Below, piece by piece: positions 7,109 to 15,351 of a stretch of DNA of 64,000 bases. A model generated the notes under the pieces. The model saw only the letters and a list, made by a program, of their open reading frames with translations, was not told the DNA's origin and ran no database searches. How positions within the stretch are numbered: position 1 is the first letter of the stretch; each line of letters begins with the position of its first letter. The stretch lies in assembly GCA_963770035.1 (NCBI GenBank), contig CAVYON010000005.1:1-64000 (forward strand), read 5' to 3'. The translations under genes were made by a program, and so were the position numbers. Origin of the DNA: Roseiarcus sp963770035 (lineage in GTDB: Bacteria > Pseudomonadota > Alphaproteobacteria > Rhizobiales > Beijerinckiaceae).

Positions 7109-8453
7109 GACCGCAAGCTTCCGGCTGGCGGCCCTCTATCTGGCGCTGTTCACCGCCTCGGCGCTGGCGCTGGGCGCCTTCGTCTATCTCTCGGTCCGGC
7201 ACGAGATCCTGACCGACTTCGACGAACAAATCGCCGAGGAGTCGGATGCACTGAAGAGCGCCTTCGCCGATGGCGGACGCGACAGGTTGACCGAAATCAT
7301 CGACGCGAGAGGATCGAGCGGCGCAGGATTTGCGTACGGTCTTGTGGGCCCCGACGGCAAGCCGATCGCTGGAGATTTGCGCCTCCCGCGTTCCCGCGCC
7401 GCCACGGATGGATGGATCGAAGCGCAGGAAGCCGAAGGCGAAGAGCCGCCCGAGTCCAAGCCGGAGGTCATCCGTTCGCTCATCACGCCGCTCGCCGACG
7501 GATCGTCTCTCCTCGTCGGCGACGAGCGCCGCCGTTCGGACACGGTCCTGACCGGCGTGCTGACCGCCTTTGCCTGGGCGGTCGCGGCCACGCTGGCGCT
7601 GGGCATGATCGGAGGACTGTGGCTGAGCGCGCAGTTCCTGGGCCGTATCGATACGATGCGGCGGACCGCGCGTCGCCTCATGGACGGCGACTGGAGCCGG
7701 CGCATTCCGCTGGGCCGAACAGACGACGACCTGACGGCGCTGGCGCGAACCTTCAACCGGCTGTTCGATCGAATCGAAAAGCTCCTGCTGGCCAACAAGC
7801 AGGTCAGCGCCGACATCGCGCATGATCTGCGGAAGCCCTTGGCGGGCGTACTGCGTCGTCTCGAAGTCGCGCGAGACGACCCTTCGTCCGGCGCCGCGCG
7901 CGATTCGATCGATGCGGCGATCGACGACGTCGAGGGCGTGCTCGAGACCTTCAACGCCCTGCTCCGAATCAGCCAGATCGAGGCCGGCGCGAGAAGGGCG
8001 GCTTTCCGACCGCTGGACCTCGCAGAACTCGCGCGTGAGGTCGCGGAGACGTTCGCGCCGGCCGCCGAAGACGAGAGCAAGACGCTCGTTCAACGTCTCG
8101 ACGCGCCGCTTCCGATCTCCGGCGACAGGCAACTTCTCGTGCAGATGATCGCCAACCTGATCGACAACGCGTTGCGCCATACGCCGCCCGGAGTCCGGAT
8201 CGAGGTCGGAGGCGAGCAGACCCAGGCCGGGATTGCGTTTTCGGTTTCCGACAACGGTCCGGGCGTAGCGGCCAGTGACATGACCGCGATCTTCCAACGC
8301 TTCTACCGCGCAGGCAACTCGCGCGCGCCGGGAAACGGCCTCGGCCTCGCGCTGGCCGCCGCGATCGCCGATCTGCACGGCCTCGACTGCCGGGCCTCGG
8401 ACAATCATCCCGGGCTGCGGGTCACTGTTGCGACTGCGCCCGACGAGGAGTGA
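7086..8453 (+). CDS. Sensor histidine kinase
   Basis: A 455-residue membrane kinase. GTG 7086 is chosen because it starts just before the arginine-rich leader and TM1 (about residues 13-35). A periplasmic domain of about 125 residues follows, then TM2 (about 156-178) and HAMP. The dimerisation segment has ADIAHDLRKPL with His246 as phospho-site. The ATPase domain carries LIDNALRH (N box), DNGPGV (G1) and GNGLGLALA (G2). It pairs with the upstream regulator. The periplasmic domain has no recognised ligand fold. Confidence 0.92.
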   Translation: MTRIRLLRTASFRLAALYLALFTASALALGAFVYLSVRHEILTDFDEQIAEESDALKSAFADGGRDRLTEIIDARGSSGAGFAYGLVGPDGKPIAGDLRLPRSRAATDGWIEAQEAEGEEPPESKPEVIRSLITPLADGSSLLVGDERRRSDTVLTGVLTAFAWAVAATLALGMIGGLWLSAQFLGRIDTMRRTARRLMDGDWSRRIPLGRTDDDLTALARTFNRLFDRIEKLLLANKQVSADIAHDLRKPLAGVLRRLEVARDDPSSGAARDSIDAAIDDVEGVLETFNALLRISQIEAGARRAAFRPLDLAELAREVAETFAPAAEDESKTLVQRLDAPLPISGDRQLLVQMIANLIDNALRHTPPGVRIEVGGEQTQAGIAFSVSDNGPGVAASDMTAIFQRFYRAGNSRAPGNGLGLALAAAIADLHGLDCRASDNHPGLRVTVATAPDEE

Positions 8454-8458
8454 AAGGA

Positions 8459-8689
8459 TCAGCCGGCCTTGTCGCGCCGCCCGGCGGCGAGAACGGCGGT
8501 GGAAAGCTGTGCAATGATCGCCTTGGCGTATTCGACCGACAAAACGATGTCGATCGCCTCGACCTTGCCGGGGACGTCCGGGACCGCCGCGGTCACGGTG
8601 AGATAGATGTCGTCATCGATCGCCGCAGCCGTGGGCGGCTCATCCGTGGCGAAGAAGAATGGCGCGCCGATCTCTTGCGTGTTCGTCAT
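8459..8689 (-). CDS. Small conserved-looking hypothetical protein
   Basis: A 76-residue soluble acidic protein beginning MTNTQEIGAPFFF. ATG 8689 has GGAGGGG eight bases upstream, which decides the start over an in-frame ATG at 8704. It is the last gene of the PepSY-cytochrome b561 operon (21-bp gap) and its end is 5 bp from the end of the kinase gene. No domain is recognised. Confidence 0.6.
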   Translation of the reverse strand: MTNTQEIGAPFFFATDEPPTAAAIDDDIYLTVTAAVPDVPGKVEAIDIVLSVEYAKAIIAQLSTAVLAAGRRDKAG

Positions 8690-8710
8690 GAAGCCCCTCC
8701 ACACCTGCTG

Positions 8711-9241
8711 TCAGGCCACGTCGCCCGGCCCGGCGGCGCGCTTGACGCCGACCACCATCGCGCGAACCAGATTCTCGTGATGGCGCAAGCTCGCGATCGC
8801 CACGCCGCTGACGTGGACGACCACCAGCGCCAGCACGCCGTGCGCGAGCAGCGAATGAACATGTTGCATTGCCCTCGAACCCCAGAACGCGTCGGTCGTC
8901 AGCAGCCACCCGCTGACCGCCGTCGCCGCCATCGCAGCGAGCAGGACGACGATCATCGCCCCGCCCGCCGGGTTGTGGCCAATGTACCGGCGCTCGGACC
9001 CACCCTTGATCGCCCGAAGATAGCCGATCACGATTTCCGGCGACCGCACGAATTGGGCAAACCGGGCATAGTCCGGGCCTAGGAAGCCCCAGACGACACG
9101 CAGAGCCACAAGCGCGCCGGCGACATAGCCCGCCGCGTCATGCAAGCCCTCCGCGCTTTCCGAGCTTACCCAGGCGGCCGCGAAACTCGCGGCGAGCATC
9201 CAGTGGCAAGCGCGGACGAACGGATCCCAAACGCGGATCAT
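8711..9241 (-). CDS. Di-haem cytochrome b561-type membrane protein
   Basis: A 176-residue four-helix membrane protein that moves electrons across the membrane. It starts IRVWDPFVRACHW, the typical first haem-ligand helix. Further His residues lie in GLHDAAGYVAG, in MQHVHSLLAHGVLA and in VVHVSGVAIASLRHHENL, matching the prokaryotic b561 family. It sits 18 bp after the PepSY gene, so both are co-transcribed. Confidence 0.9.
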   Translation of the reverse strand: MIRVWDPFVRACHWMLAASFAAAWVSSESAEGLHDAAGYVAGALVALRVVWGFLGPDYARFAQFVRSPEIVIGYLRAIKGGSERRYIGHNPAGGAMIVVLLAAMAATAVSGWLLTTDAFWGSRAMQHVHSLLAHGVLALVVVHVSGVAIASLRHHENLVRAMVVGVKRAAGPGDVA

Positions 9242-9259
9242 CGTCGAGCGCCGCGTTGC

Positions 9260-9535
9260 TCAGTTCTCGCCCGCTTCGGGATTGTCGAGTTTCTGAAGCG
9301 TCTCGGCGTCGTAGGCCATGTTGGCGCGCTTGCCCGCCTTGTCGGTGGCGTAGACCTCGTAGCAGCCGCCCTCGACCTTGATCTGCCGCACCTTGAAGCC
9401 GTCGGCCTGGAGCTGCAATTCGAGGGCGCTCTTCGGCTGCCACTTCGACTTCGGGGCGTTCGTGCATTTGCCTTCGGCGAGAGCCGGGCCGGCGGCGGCG
9501 ATGGCGATGACAGTGATGGCGCTGAGCAACTTCAT
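9260..9535 (-). CDS. Periplasmic PepSY-domain protein
   Basis: A 91-residue exported protein. The signal peptide has a hydrophobic core (LLSAITVIAIAAAGPALA) and probable cleavage after ALA at residue 20. The mature part has the PepSY pattern LQLQADGFKVRQIKVEGGCYEVYATDK, with the C-terminal DAETLQKL. PepSY proteins beside cytochrome b561 genes are thought to aid redox or metal-linked processes. It is the first gene of the three-gene - strand operon. Confidence 0.85.
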   Translation of the reverse strand: MKLLSAITVIAIAAAGPALAEGKCTNAPKSKWQPKSALELQLQADGFKVRQIKVEGGCYEVYATDKAGKRANMAYDAETLQKLDNPEAGEN

Positions 9536-9650
9536 TGGGGTCCCGAGTTTCGAGGGCGGCGAGAACAGGCCGAATGGCCACCGCTCGCGTCGCCGGTCGG
9601 AATCGCGCCCGAACCCGCCGGATTTGCGTTGGGGAGATTACCGATCGCCA

Positions 9651-9983
9651 ATGTCCGGCGCGGCGCCCGCGCCGTTGGCTGGCGTTTCCACCGCTCAGCG
9701 CCTTCGCCCTGCTCGCGGCGCTCCTGTTCGTTTCGCCTCTGCGCCGGCGACCCGTCGAAGCTGCCCTCGGCCCTGATCGGCCAGAACGCCCCGCCGCTGA
9801 CCTTGCCCGGCCTCGGCGGCGGGAAGCGCCTCGCCCGACGCCGATCTGCGGCAGGGCCACGTCAGCGTCGTGCGCGGCGACGGAACCATCGCCTACAAGT
9901 TCGTCGGTCCGATGACCGCCGAAGCCCTCGCCGCCGAGGTCAAGCCGCAGATCCTCAAGGCGATGGCGCCGCCGCGGTCGTAG
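9651..9983 (+). pseudogene. ccmG: ccmG/dsbE (cytochrome c biogenesis thioredoxin) remnant
   Basis: Pieces in different frames match CcmG: a membrane anchor with the juxtamembrane stretch GDPSKLPSALIGQNAPPL (about 9748-9801) and the C-terminus DGTIAYKFVGPMTAEALAAE ending at the stop 9981-9983. The central thioredoxin fold with the CxxC active site is missing between about 9830 and 9870. At least one frameshift also lies in the anchor region. The remnant is therefore an internally deleted, non-functional copy. Confidence 0.75.
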
Positions 9984-10408
9984 CGTCTCGACGCGGCCGC
10001 CGGCTTCCGAGGGGCCGCGCACGGATTTTTCCGCGCGGCCGATTTCAACGGCTTAGGCGCCAAACCGTGCAACTTTGTAACTGCCAAGCCCGGCCGCCGG
10101 ACAAGGCCCTCATCCTACGCCTGTCGAAGGATGATCTCGGTGAGCGGGACGTTCGTGCGCGCTGGAGCGTCCTTCGACAGGCTCAGGGCGAGGGCTATTT
10201 CCACAGTGTGATATTGTTTGATATGATCGCCCTCAATTGCTCGTCTTCGCCGGCGCTGAGGGCCGCCGCTTCGATGGCCGGGCGACCGGACGCGCCGGCG
10301 ATTGCAAGACCGCCCAAAACCAGAAACAGCGGCGCGCTGAGCCACAGCAGAAGGGGTTTATTGCGACGATCCCCGCCTGCGTCGTCGCCGTCCGGTTCAA
10401 TTTCGAGG
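9984..10408. other. Intergenic region with a repeat and a possible CcmH-like tail
   Basis: No complete gene is seen. On the - strand, 10195 to about 10400 reads a short membrane segment, KPLLLWLSAPLFLVLGGLAI, followed by AALSAGEDEQLRAI. This resembles the C-terminal end of CcmH-like proteins, but it has no own start and its frame runs into the PAS gene. An inverted repeat lies at 10107-10194. Confidence 0.35.
10107..10194. repeat. Imperfect inverted repeat (intergenic palindrome)
   Basis: Arms 10107-10131 and 10170-10194 pair with the core CCTGTCGAAGGA / TCCTTCGACAGG and flanking CCCTC / GAGGG. This is the common alphaproteobacterial intergenic palindrome type. Confidence 0.75.
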
Positions 10409-10828
10409 TCAGGACGATGGGAGCGGAAAGTCGCCAGCCGTCGCTCGCTCGCGCTGAACGCGCGCGGTGACATCGCGGGCGACTGCGACCGAGCCCACCG
10501 CCTCGCCGTCTTGGAGAACGAGCGCAAACGTCATCTCGACATAGAGCTTTTGCCCACTCTTGTGGGCGGCGCGCGTCAACGTCGGGCGCCCGGCGAGCTT
10601 GAGCGCGCCGCTCGCTATCGCCGCCTCGAATCCGCGCCAGTGCGGCGCCCGGAGATGATTGGGAATGATGAGGTCGAGACTTTGCCCCAAGGCCTCTTCG
10701 GCGGCAAAGCCGAAGATCAACGCCGCGGCGCGATTCCACCGGCGGATGAGTCCCGAACGGTCGGCGTAGATAATAGCGTCGCCGGCTTGATCGACGACCT
10801 GCTCGGCCAGATTGGCGGACGGGTCCAT
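10409..10828 (-). CDS. PAS-domain sensor protein
   Basis: A 139-residue single PAS protein. ATG 10828 (MDPSANLAEQVVDQ) is chosen because the PAS fold starts immediately (GDAIIYADRSGLIRRWN), continues with EEALGQSLDLIIPNHLR and ends at GSVAVARDVTARVQRER, the end of the sheet and linker. No output domain is attached. Such stand-alone PAS proteins often sit near redox genes. It lies 35 bp downstream of nnrS on the same strand and may be co-transcribed. Confidence 0.8.
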   Translation of the reverse strand: MDPSANLAEQVVDQAGDAIIYADRSGLIRRWNRAAALIFGFAAEEALGQSLDLIIPNHLRAPHWRGFEAAIASGALKLAGRPTLTRAAHKSGQKLYVEMTFALVLQDGEAVGSVAVARDVTARVQRERATAGDFPLPSS

Positions 10829-10863
10829 GAGCAATCTCCGTTGAGGGCGTGGCCGCGTTCCCG

Positions 10864-12078
10864 TCAGGCGGGGCCGCTTCGGCGCGTCAGCATGGGCCCG
10901 TAGGCAAACAGGAACGCGGCGAAGCCTATCCCCCAGGCGCAGGCCGCGCCATGCATCAGCGGCAGGGCCAGGTCGGGGAAGAACGCCATCGCGACGCGGG
11001 CGACAAGCGCCAGGACCACACAAAGATAGGCAAAAATGGTGGCCTTGGAGGCGACCAGCGCATGGCCGGTGTGGCCGAGCGTCGCACGCGTCATCATCGC
11101 CAGCGTCATCATCCCGATCGCGCCGATCGCCCAGACGTGCACGCCCACCGCGTACGGAACCCGCCCAGGGGCCAAAGCGCTTGCGCCGGCGGCAAAAAAC
11201 CCGAGCACGGCGAAGAGGTAACCCGCATGCAGCACCAGCACCAGCGCATCCCGCCCAGCGGCGAGCCCCCGCCAGCGCGACAGGCGCCACAGATTGGCGG
11301 CGCCCGCCGCGAGCGCCAAAACGCCGGTGGCGACCCCCTCGGGTGCGGCGACCCAGGCGAGGAGCGCGAGACCCGACAGCGCCAATACGACGGCGTCCGG
11401 CCGCCCGAACGGGACGGGCCGTGCGCCCGCGCCCATCCGCGCGATCCAGTTGCCGGTGAAACTCGGAGTCACGCGGCCGCCGATCACCAGAATGAGCATG
11501 ACGATAAGGCCAAGGGCCGCGCGCATCGAGAACTCGGCCAATCCCTCGCGGGCATCCTCGACATGGAAGGCGACATCGACGAGGGCCAGCGCCAACACAA
11601 TAAGCGCGACCTTCAGGTTCCGCCAGTTCCTGCCGGCGACAACCTCTCGCGCCACCAAGGCGGAGAAGAGGACGAGGAACCCGGCGTCGACTGCCGCAGC
11701 GGCCGGCCGGCCGATCGATGCCGAGGCGAACACGGCGATCCTCCCTGCGGCCCACAACGCGGCGAGCGCGGCGAGGGGCGCCCCCGCCACCGGCAGACGT
11801 CCGGTCCAGTTGGGAATCGCGGTCAGCAGGAAGCCCGCGACTACCGCGCCGCCGTAGCCGAAGATCATTTCATGCGCATGCCAGTCGACCGGCGAGAAGG
11901 CGGTCGGGATGGTGATCGCCCCCGAAAAGACGACAGGCCACAGAGCCATGCCGACGAGCGCCCAGACGCCGGCCCCGAGGAAGAACGGCCGGAATCCGCG
12001 GTTGAGCAGCGCTGCGCCGCGCCAGTCGCGAGCGGCGTCGGCCGAACGATGGACGGGTGCATGCCCGGCGGCGCTCAT
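10864..12078 (-). CDS. nnrS: NnrS family haem/copper membrane protein
   Basis: A 404-residue protein with about 12 transmembrane segments. ATG 12078 has GGAGGACA upstream. Family hallmarks are LLNRGFRPFFLGAGVWAL near the N-terminus and WHAHEMIFGYGGAVVAGFLL with candidate haem ligands. Others are IPNWTG, IGGRVTPSFTGN, and MTRATLGHTGH near the C-terminus. NnrS reduces nitrosative stress during denitrification and is typically under Nnr/Dnr control. It is divergent from the Crp/Fnr regulator gene. Confidence 0.93.
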   Translation of the reverse strand: MSAAGHAPVHRSADAARDWRGAALLNRGFRPFFLGAGVWALVGMALWPVVFSGAITIPTAFSPVDWHAHEMIFGYGGAVVAGFLLTAIPNWTGRLPVAGAPLAALAALWAAGRIAVFASASIGRPAAAAVDAGFLVLFSALVAREVVAGRNWRNLKVALIVLALALVDVAFHVEDAREGLAEFSMRAALGLIVMLILVIGGRVTPSFTGNWIARMGAGARPVPFGRPDAVVLALSGLALLAWVAAPEGVATGVLALAAGAANLWRLSRWRGLAAGRDALVLVLHAGYLFAVLGFFAAGASALAPGRVPYAVGVHVWAIGAIGMMTLAMMTRATLGHTGHALVASKATIFAYLCVVLALVARVAMAFFPDLALPLMHGAACAWGIGFAAFLFAYGPMLTRRSGPA

Positions 12079-12252
12079 GAAAAGTGTCCTCCGCGCGATC
12101 CGGCGCCCGCGCGGACGTTGGTGAGGGCCACGGTCGCCAGTGGGACATGAAGCACTCGCACAAGGCCGACGTCGTCGATCACAAGGAGTTCCTTTCGTCT
12201 TGCGCCGTCCGTCGCGCCCGAATGAAGGATAGCGTCCAAGCCCATCGCGTCC

Positions 12253-12266
12253 TTGACCTCGGTTAA
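12253..12266. promoter_or_regulatory. Candidate Fnr/Nnr box between nnrS and the regulator
   Basis: TTGACCTCGGTTAA fits TTGAC-N4-GTYAA at nine of ten conserved positions. It lies 95 bp upstream of the regulator ATG and 175 bp upstream of nnrS. Assignment by eye only. Confidence 0.5.
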
Positions 12267-12360
12267 GTCCTGCTCGCGCGAGCTCCGGCTGTTCGGTTCC
12301 AGCGATCGCGCCCATGCGGGACTCGATGGAAGCTGCTATGCCCATCGCGGAGGAATTGGC

Positions 12361-13041
12361 ATGTCTGTTTCGGCGCACGACTGGGAGATTGTGATGCGGG
12401 CGCCGCTGTTCAAAGCGATGGGGCCAACCATCTCACGCACGATGATCGGCGATCGCTCGCCGAGGGCCTATGCGCGCGGGGAGACGATCTTCGAGCAGGG
12501 CGAGCCGGCCGACGGTTTCTTCTGCGTCATCGAAGGCTGGGCGAAACTCTACCGGCCGCGCGAGGACGGCGAGGAGGTTGTCGTCGCAATCTTCTCAGCC
12601 GGCGAGACTCTTGCCGAGGTCGCCATGTTCCTCGGCGGCCGCTATCCCGCGAGTTGCGAGGCCGTGTCGCCCTTGCGTATCCTCAAGATCGACGCGGCCA
12701 ATCTGCGTCGGGGGGTGCTCGCCGAGCCCCAGCTCGCCTTCGATATGCTGGCGGCCGCGTCCATGCGGCTACGCCACCTTGTGGACGAGATCGAGCAGCT
12801 CAAGGCGCGCTCCGCTCCCCAGCGCATCGCGGATTTCTTCGTCAAGCAGGCCGACGCTGCGTCCGGCGCCGCGCGGATTGCGCTCCCCTACGAGAAAGCG
12901 CTGATCGCCAGCCGACTGGGCATGAAGCCGGAAAGCTTCTCGCGCGCGCTCGGCAAGCTCGCCGAACTCGGCGTCGTCGTCGAGCGCGACAGCGTTATCA
13001 TTCCGGATGTCGAAAGGCTCGCGGCGTTCGCGGACGCGTGA
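12361..13041 (+). CDS. Crp/Fnr-family regulator, Dnr/Nnr-like
   Basis: A 226-residue regulator. ATG 12361 follows CGGAGGAATTGGC, a strong ribosome site. The cyclic-nucleotide-binding-like fold has RGETIFEQGEPADGFFCVIEGW and GETLAEVAMFLGGRYPASC. A long dimer helix follows, then the HTH YEKALIASRLGMKPESFSRALG. The N-terminus has no Fnr-type Cys cluster, so it is more like the NO-responsive Dnr/Nnr group. The neighbours (nnrS, hemerythrin, nos) support this role. Confidence 0.88.
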   Translation: MSVSAHDWEIVMRAPLFKAMGPTISRTMIGDRSPRAYARGETIFEQGEPADGFFCVIEGWAKLYRPREDGEEVVVAIFSAGETLAEVAMFLGGRYPASCEAVSPLRILKIDAANLRRGVLAEPQLAFDMLAAASMRLRHLVDEIEQLKARSAPQRIADFFVKQADAASGAARIALPYEKALIASRLGMKPESFSRALGKLAELGVVVERDSVIIPDVERLAAFADA

Positions 13042-13068
13042 GGTTCGCGTTCGCAATCCTCAGGACCC

Positions 13069-13082
13069 TTGACCAAAGTCAA
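13069..13082. promoter_or_regulatory. Perfect Nnr/Fnr-type palindrome upstream of the hemerythrin gene
   Basis: TTGACCAAAGTCAA is an exact TTGAC-N4-GTCAA palindrome, centred about 88 bp upstream of the hemerythrin ATG. It fits the site recognised by Nnr/Dnr regulators such as the one encoded just upstream. Confidence 0.7.
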
Positions 13083-13163
13083 GGCGCCTCCGGTCTTCAT
13101 AGGAGAAACCTTGGCTGCCCAGCGGTGTCGCCAAGGGCGAATTCCGATCGGAGAACACGCGGC

Positions 13164-13526
13164 ATGGCCCCCTTTCTTGGCGTCCCGCTCATGGATCGCG
13201 ATCATGCAGCGATCGAGCGGATGCTCGCCGAATCCAAGGAGAAGCCGGACTTGGAACTCCTGACTTTTTTCGACGCGATCGCGCAGGAAGTCCGCGACCA
13301 CTTCGGCCGAGAGGAGAAGGCAATGACGGAAGCGCGCGTTCCTGTGCTGCTTTGTCACCTTGAACTGCACGCCCAAATCCTGGGCGAGGTCGCAACCCTA
13401 CGACGCGAGATTGTTTCCCGTGGCGCTGCGTCCGCGAGAGACTTGATTGACGCAGTCCTCCCAAGCTTGATCGCGAACCACGTCGCGACCGCCGACACCG
13501 TCAGCGCGAGGTTCCTTCGCGCGTGA
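13164..13526 (+). CDS. Hemerythrin-like di-iron protein
   Basis: A 120-residue four-helix protein with the full ligand set His14, His46, Glu50, His65, His69, His106 and Asp111 (HFGREE, HLELHAQ, HVATAD). Hemerythrins bind O2 or NO at the di-iron site. The palindromic regulatory site upstream and the regulator gene suggest a role in NO or O2 sensing, scavenging or iron-centre repair. Length and spacing are normal. Confidence 0.9.
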   Translation: MAPFLGVPLMDRDHAAIERMLAESKEKPDLELLTFFDAIAQEVRDHFGREEKAMTEARVPVLLCHLELHAQILGEVATLRREIVSRGAASARDLIDAVLPSLIANHVATADTVSARFLRA

Positions 13527-13778
13527 GCCTATCGTTGCGGCGAAATTCCATTTCGAGTGCGAGCGAAGTCGCTCTGGCCTTCTCCTGCCGGTTTGTCGAT
13601 TCGAGAAACGCAATCGTCCCATCGCAAAGCGTCCGGTGGCAAATGGAGGCCCTATGAGTAGCGCAAGCGTCGCATCTTGTAATAAGGTCAGCATGCCTGG
13701 TCTGCGCCGATAACCGCGGTGCGCAGTATTCAGCCGGACACACCCGGCTGGCGACTTAGAACTTGAGAGAGGTGCAGA

Positions 13779-14036
13779 ATGGAAAAGGCTCATAAGAGTG
13801 TCAACCGGCGGACGGTCCTCATCGCTGCGGCGTGCGCGGCGCCGGCGCTGGCGCTGACGACGGGTGCGGCGCAGGCAAAGATGGCGCAGACCGCCGTGCG
13901 CTATCAGGCCGATCCGAAGGACGGCCACCAATGCGACGGCTGTGCGTTCTTCATCGCCCCGAACGCCTGCAAAATGGTCGATGGGGCAATCGCCGCCACC
14001 GGCTGGTGCGCTCTCTTCTCCGCCAAGAAGGGCTGA
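13779..14036 (+). CDS. High-potential iron-sulfur protein (HiPIP)
   Basis: An 85-residue protein with a Tat-type leader (NRRTVLIAAACAAPALAL) and four Cys at 52, 55, 64 and 77 (CDGCAFF ... NACKM ... GWCALF), the HiPIP 4Fe-4S pattern. HiPIPs are periplasmic single-electron carriers. Here it could feed a periplasmic reductase, but its partner is not shown by the sequence. A purine-rich ribosome site (GAGAGGTGCAGA) precedes the ATG. Confidence 0.92.
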   Translation: MEKAHKSVNRRTVLIAAACAAPALALTTGAAQAKMAQTAVRYQADPKDGHQCDGCAFFIAPNACKMVDGAIAATGWCALFSAKKG

Positions 14037-14323
14037 CGGAAACGAACGCAAAAGGTCAAAACGCTGTCGAGTTTCGATAGACCCAAAAACGGTAGTTGCG
14101 ACTTCGCACTGGGAACGCGCCCATTCTGAAGGGCATGACGCGCGATTCCTGGCTTACGCGGGTGAACAATCCCGATTTTGGCGAACCACTGGCCGGGCGG
14201 CGCCGAACTGACCGTTTCTTTGGTCGAGGTCCCAGTGTGGAATGGGATCAAGAGGCGGCGTTGACGCCGTCGGGGCAGCTGCCGTTCTTCATCCATATCC
14301 TCCTTCGGAGAGGCGATGTCGGC

Positions 14324-15085
14324 TCATCTCCCTTGAAGCGGGGCGATGGGCTCGAGCCCGTCGATGAGCGGGTCGAACGCGAAACGCGATTTGGCGGCGG
14401 CCGCATCCTCAACTACGAGCGTGTTGCCGACAACGCGCATTCCAAATGTCTTCATTCCGGACAGGGCGCGCGAAAAGGCTTCGCGGCTCATTCCGAGTTG
14501 TGAAGCGATTTCCTTCTTGTCGATCGGCAGCTTCACGGACGTTGCGTAATCGTCCCGACGCAAAAGCGACAGGAGATAGCAACCGACCCTCTCCTCCGCG
14601 TTGCGAAGTCTCAGGTTCTTAGCCGCGCGAACTTGCCGCCGGAACTGCGCGGAGAGGCACCCGAGAACCGCGCAGCAGAGCGCGTGATCGTTCGCCATCG
14701 CTTGGCGAAACGTCTCTGCGCTGATGAGAAGAAGATAGGCCTCGTCATACACCCGAGCCGTCATGAGATAGGGCTGCCGACCGATGACCGCCGCGGGGAT
14801 TACGAGGTCGACGGGTTGCAAGAGCTCGATGAGCGTCTCCGCCTGACCGCTCACCCCGAGGAGTTCGATGCTGCCGGAGAGCAGGAACTGAGCAAACGCG
14901 GGCGTCTCCGCCTGCTCGAACACCACACTCCCGGACGGCATGCGGTGCAGCATGGCCTCAGCGGACAGCGCGTCCAACGTCCGGCGCGGAACCTCCCTCA
15001 GCCAGGCGACGCCGCGAAGCGCCTCGCGGGCCGGGGAATCCGGCGCGTCTGTGTCGGGCGCCGGAGATGTCGGGCCGATCTGCAT
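14324..15085 (-). CDS. Crp/Fnr-family transcriptional regulator
   Basis: A 253-residue regulator from ATG 15085 (MQIGPTSPAPD), with GGAG upstream; a GTG at 15124 is an alternative that would run through the candidate operator. The sensory fold has MPSGSVVFEQAETPAFAQFLLSG, then a dimer helix and the HTH PIDKKEIASQLGMSREAFSRAL. No N-terminal Cys cluster is present. It differs clearly from the Dnr-like protein at 12361. Target genes are unknown; the neighbouring ferritin-like and nos genes are candidates. Confidence 0.85.
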   Translation of the reverse strand: MQIGPTSPAPDTDAPDSPAREALRGVAWLREVPRRTLDALSAEAMLHRMPSGSVVFEQAETPAFAQFLLSGSIELLGVSGQAETLIELLQPVDLVIPAAVIGRQPYLMTARVYDEAYLLLISAETFRQAMANDHALCCAVLGCLSAQFRRQVRAAKNLRLRNAEERVGCYLLSLLRRDDYATSVKLPIDKKEIASQLGMSREAFSRALSGMKTFGMRVVGNTLVVEDAAAAKSRFAFDPLIDGLEPIAPLQGR

Positions 15086-15110
15086 TTGCGTACGCTCCGT
15101 CGCTGGGTGC

Positions 15111-15124
15111 GTGATATGGATCAC
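15111..15124. promoter_or_regulatory. Candidate Crp/Fnr operator upstream of the regulator
   Basis: GTGATATGGATCAC is a GTGAT-N4-ATCAC palindrome placed 26 bp before the regulator ATG, in a position suited to autoregulation. A second, weaker match, TTGACTTCAATCAC, is at 15155-15168. Confidence 0.5.
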
Positions 15125-15351
15125 GTGGTGTATTGTCGCACGTCAGGAATACAATTGACTTCAATCACGGCGTGACTACGATTTTGCTTGGAAGTGATCC
15201 TATATCGAGACGCAGTCGTATTCGCGAGCCTGGCGAAGGAGGGGGCTGAGTGAACAGAATTCTCGCCGCAGCCGGCATTGAGGCTCAGGTCAAGCCCATG
15301 CGAGGCCGGCGCCTCATGGCGGCGGCGCCAGCCAAAGGACCGGAATTGCGA

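Noticed and set aside
9140..10903. 587-codon + strand frame
   Set aside because: It is mostly antisense to cytochrome b561, PepSY and PAS genes; only a short internal piece is the real ccmG remnant.
10849..12150. 433-codon + strand frame
   Set aside because: Antisense to nnrS, Arg/Gly/His-rich, no domain.
15150..15163. TTGACTTCAA as a full Fnr site
   Set aside because: Read as TTGA-N2-TCAA its spacing is too short; only the alternative reading TTGAC-N4-ATCAC is a plausible, weaker site.
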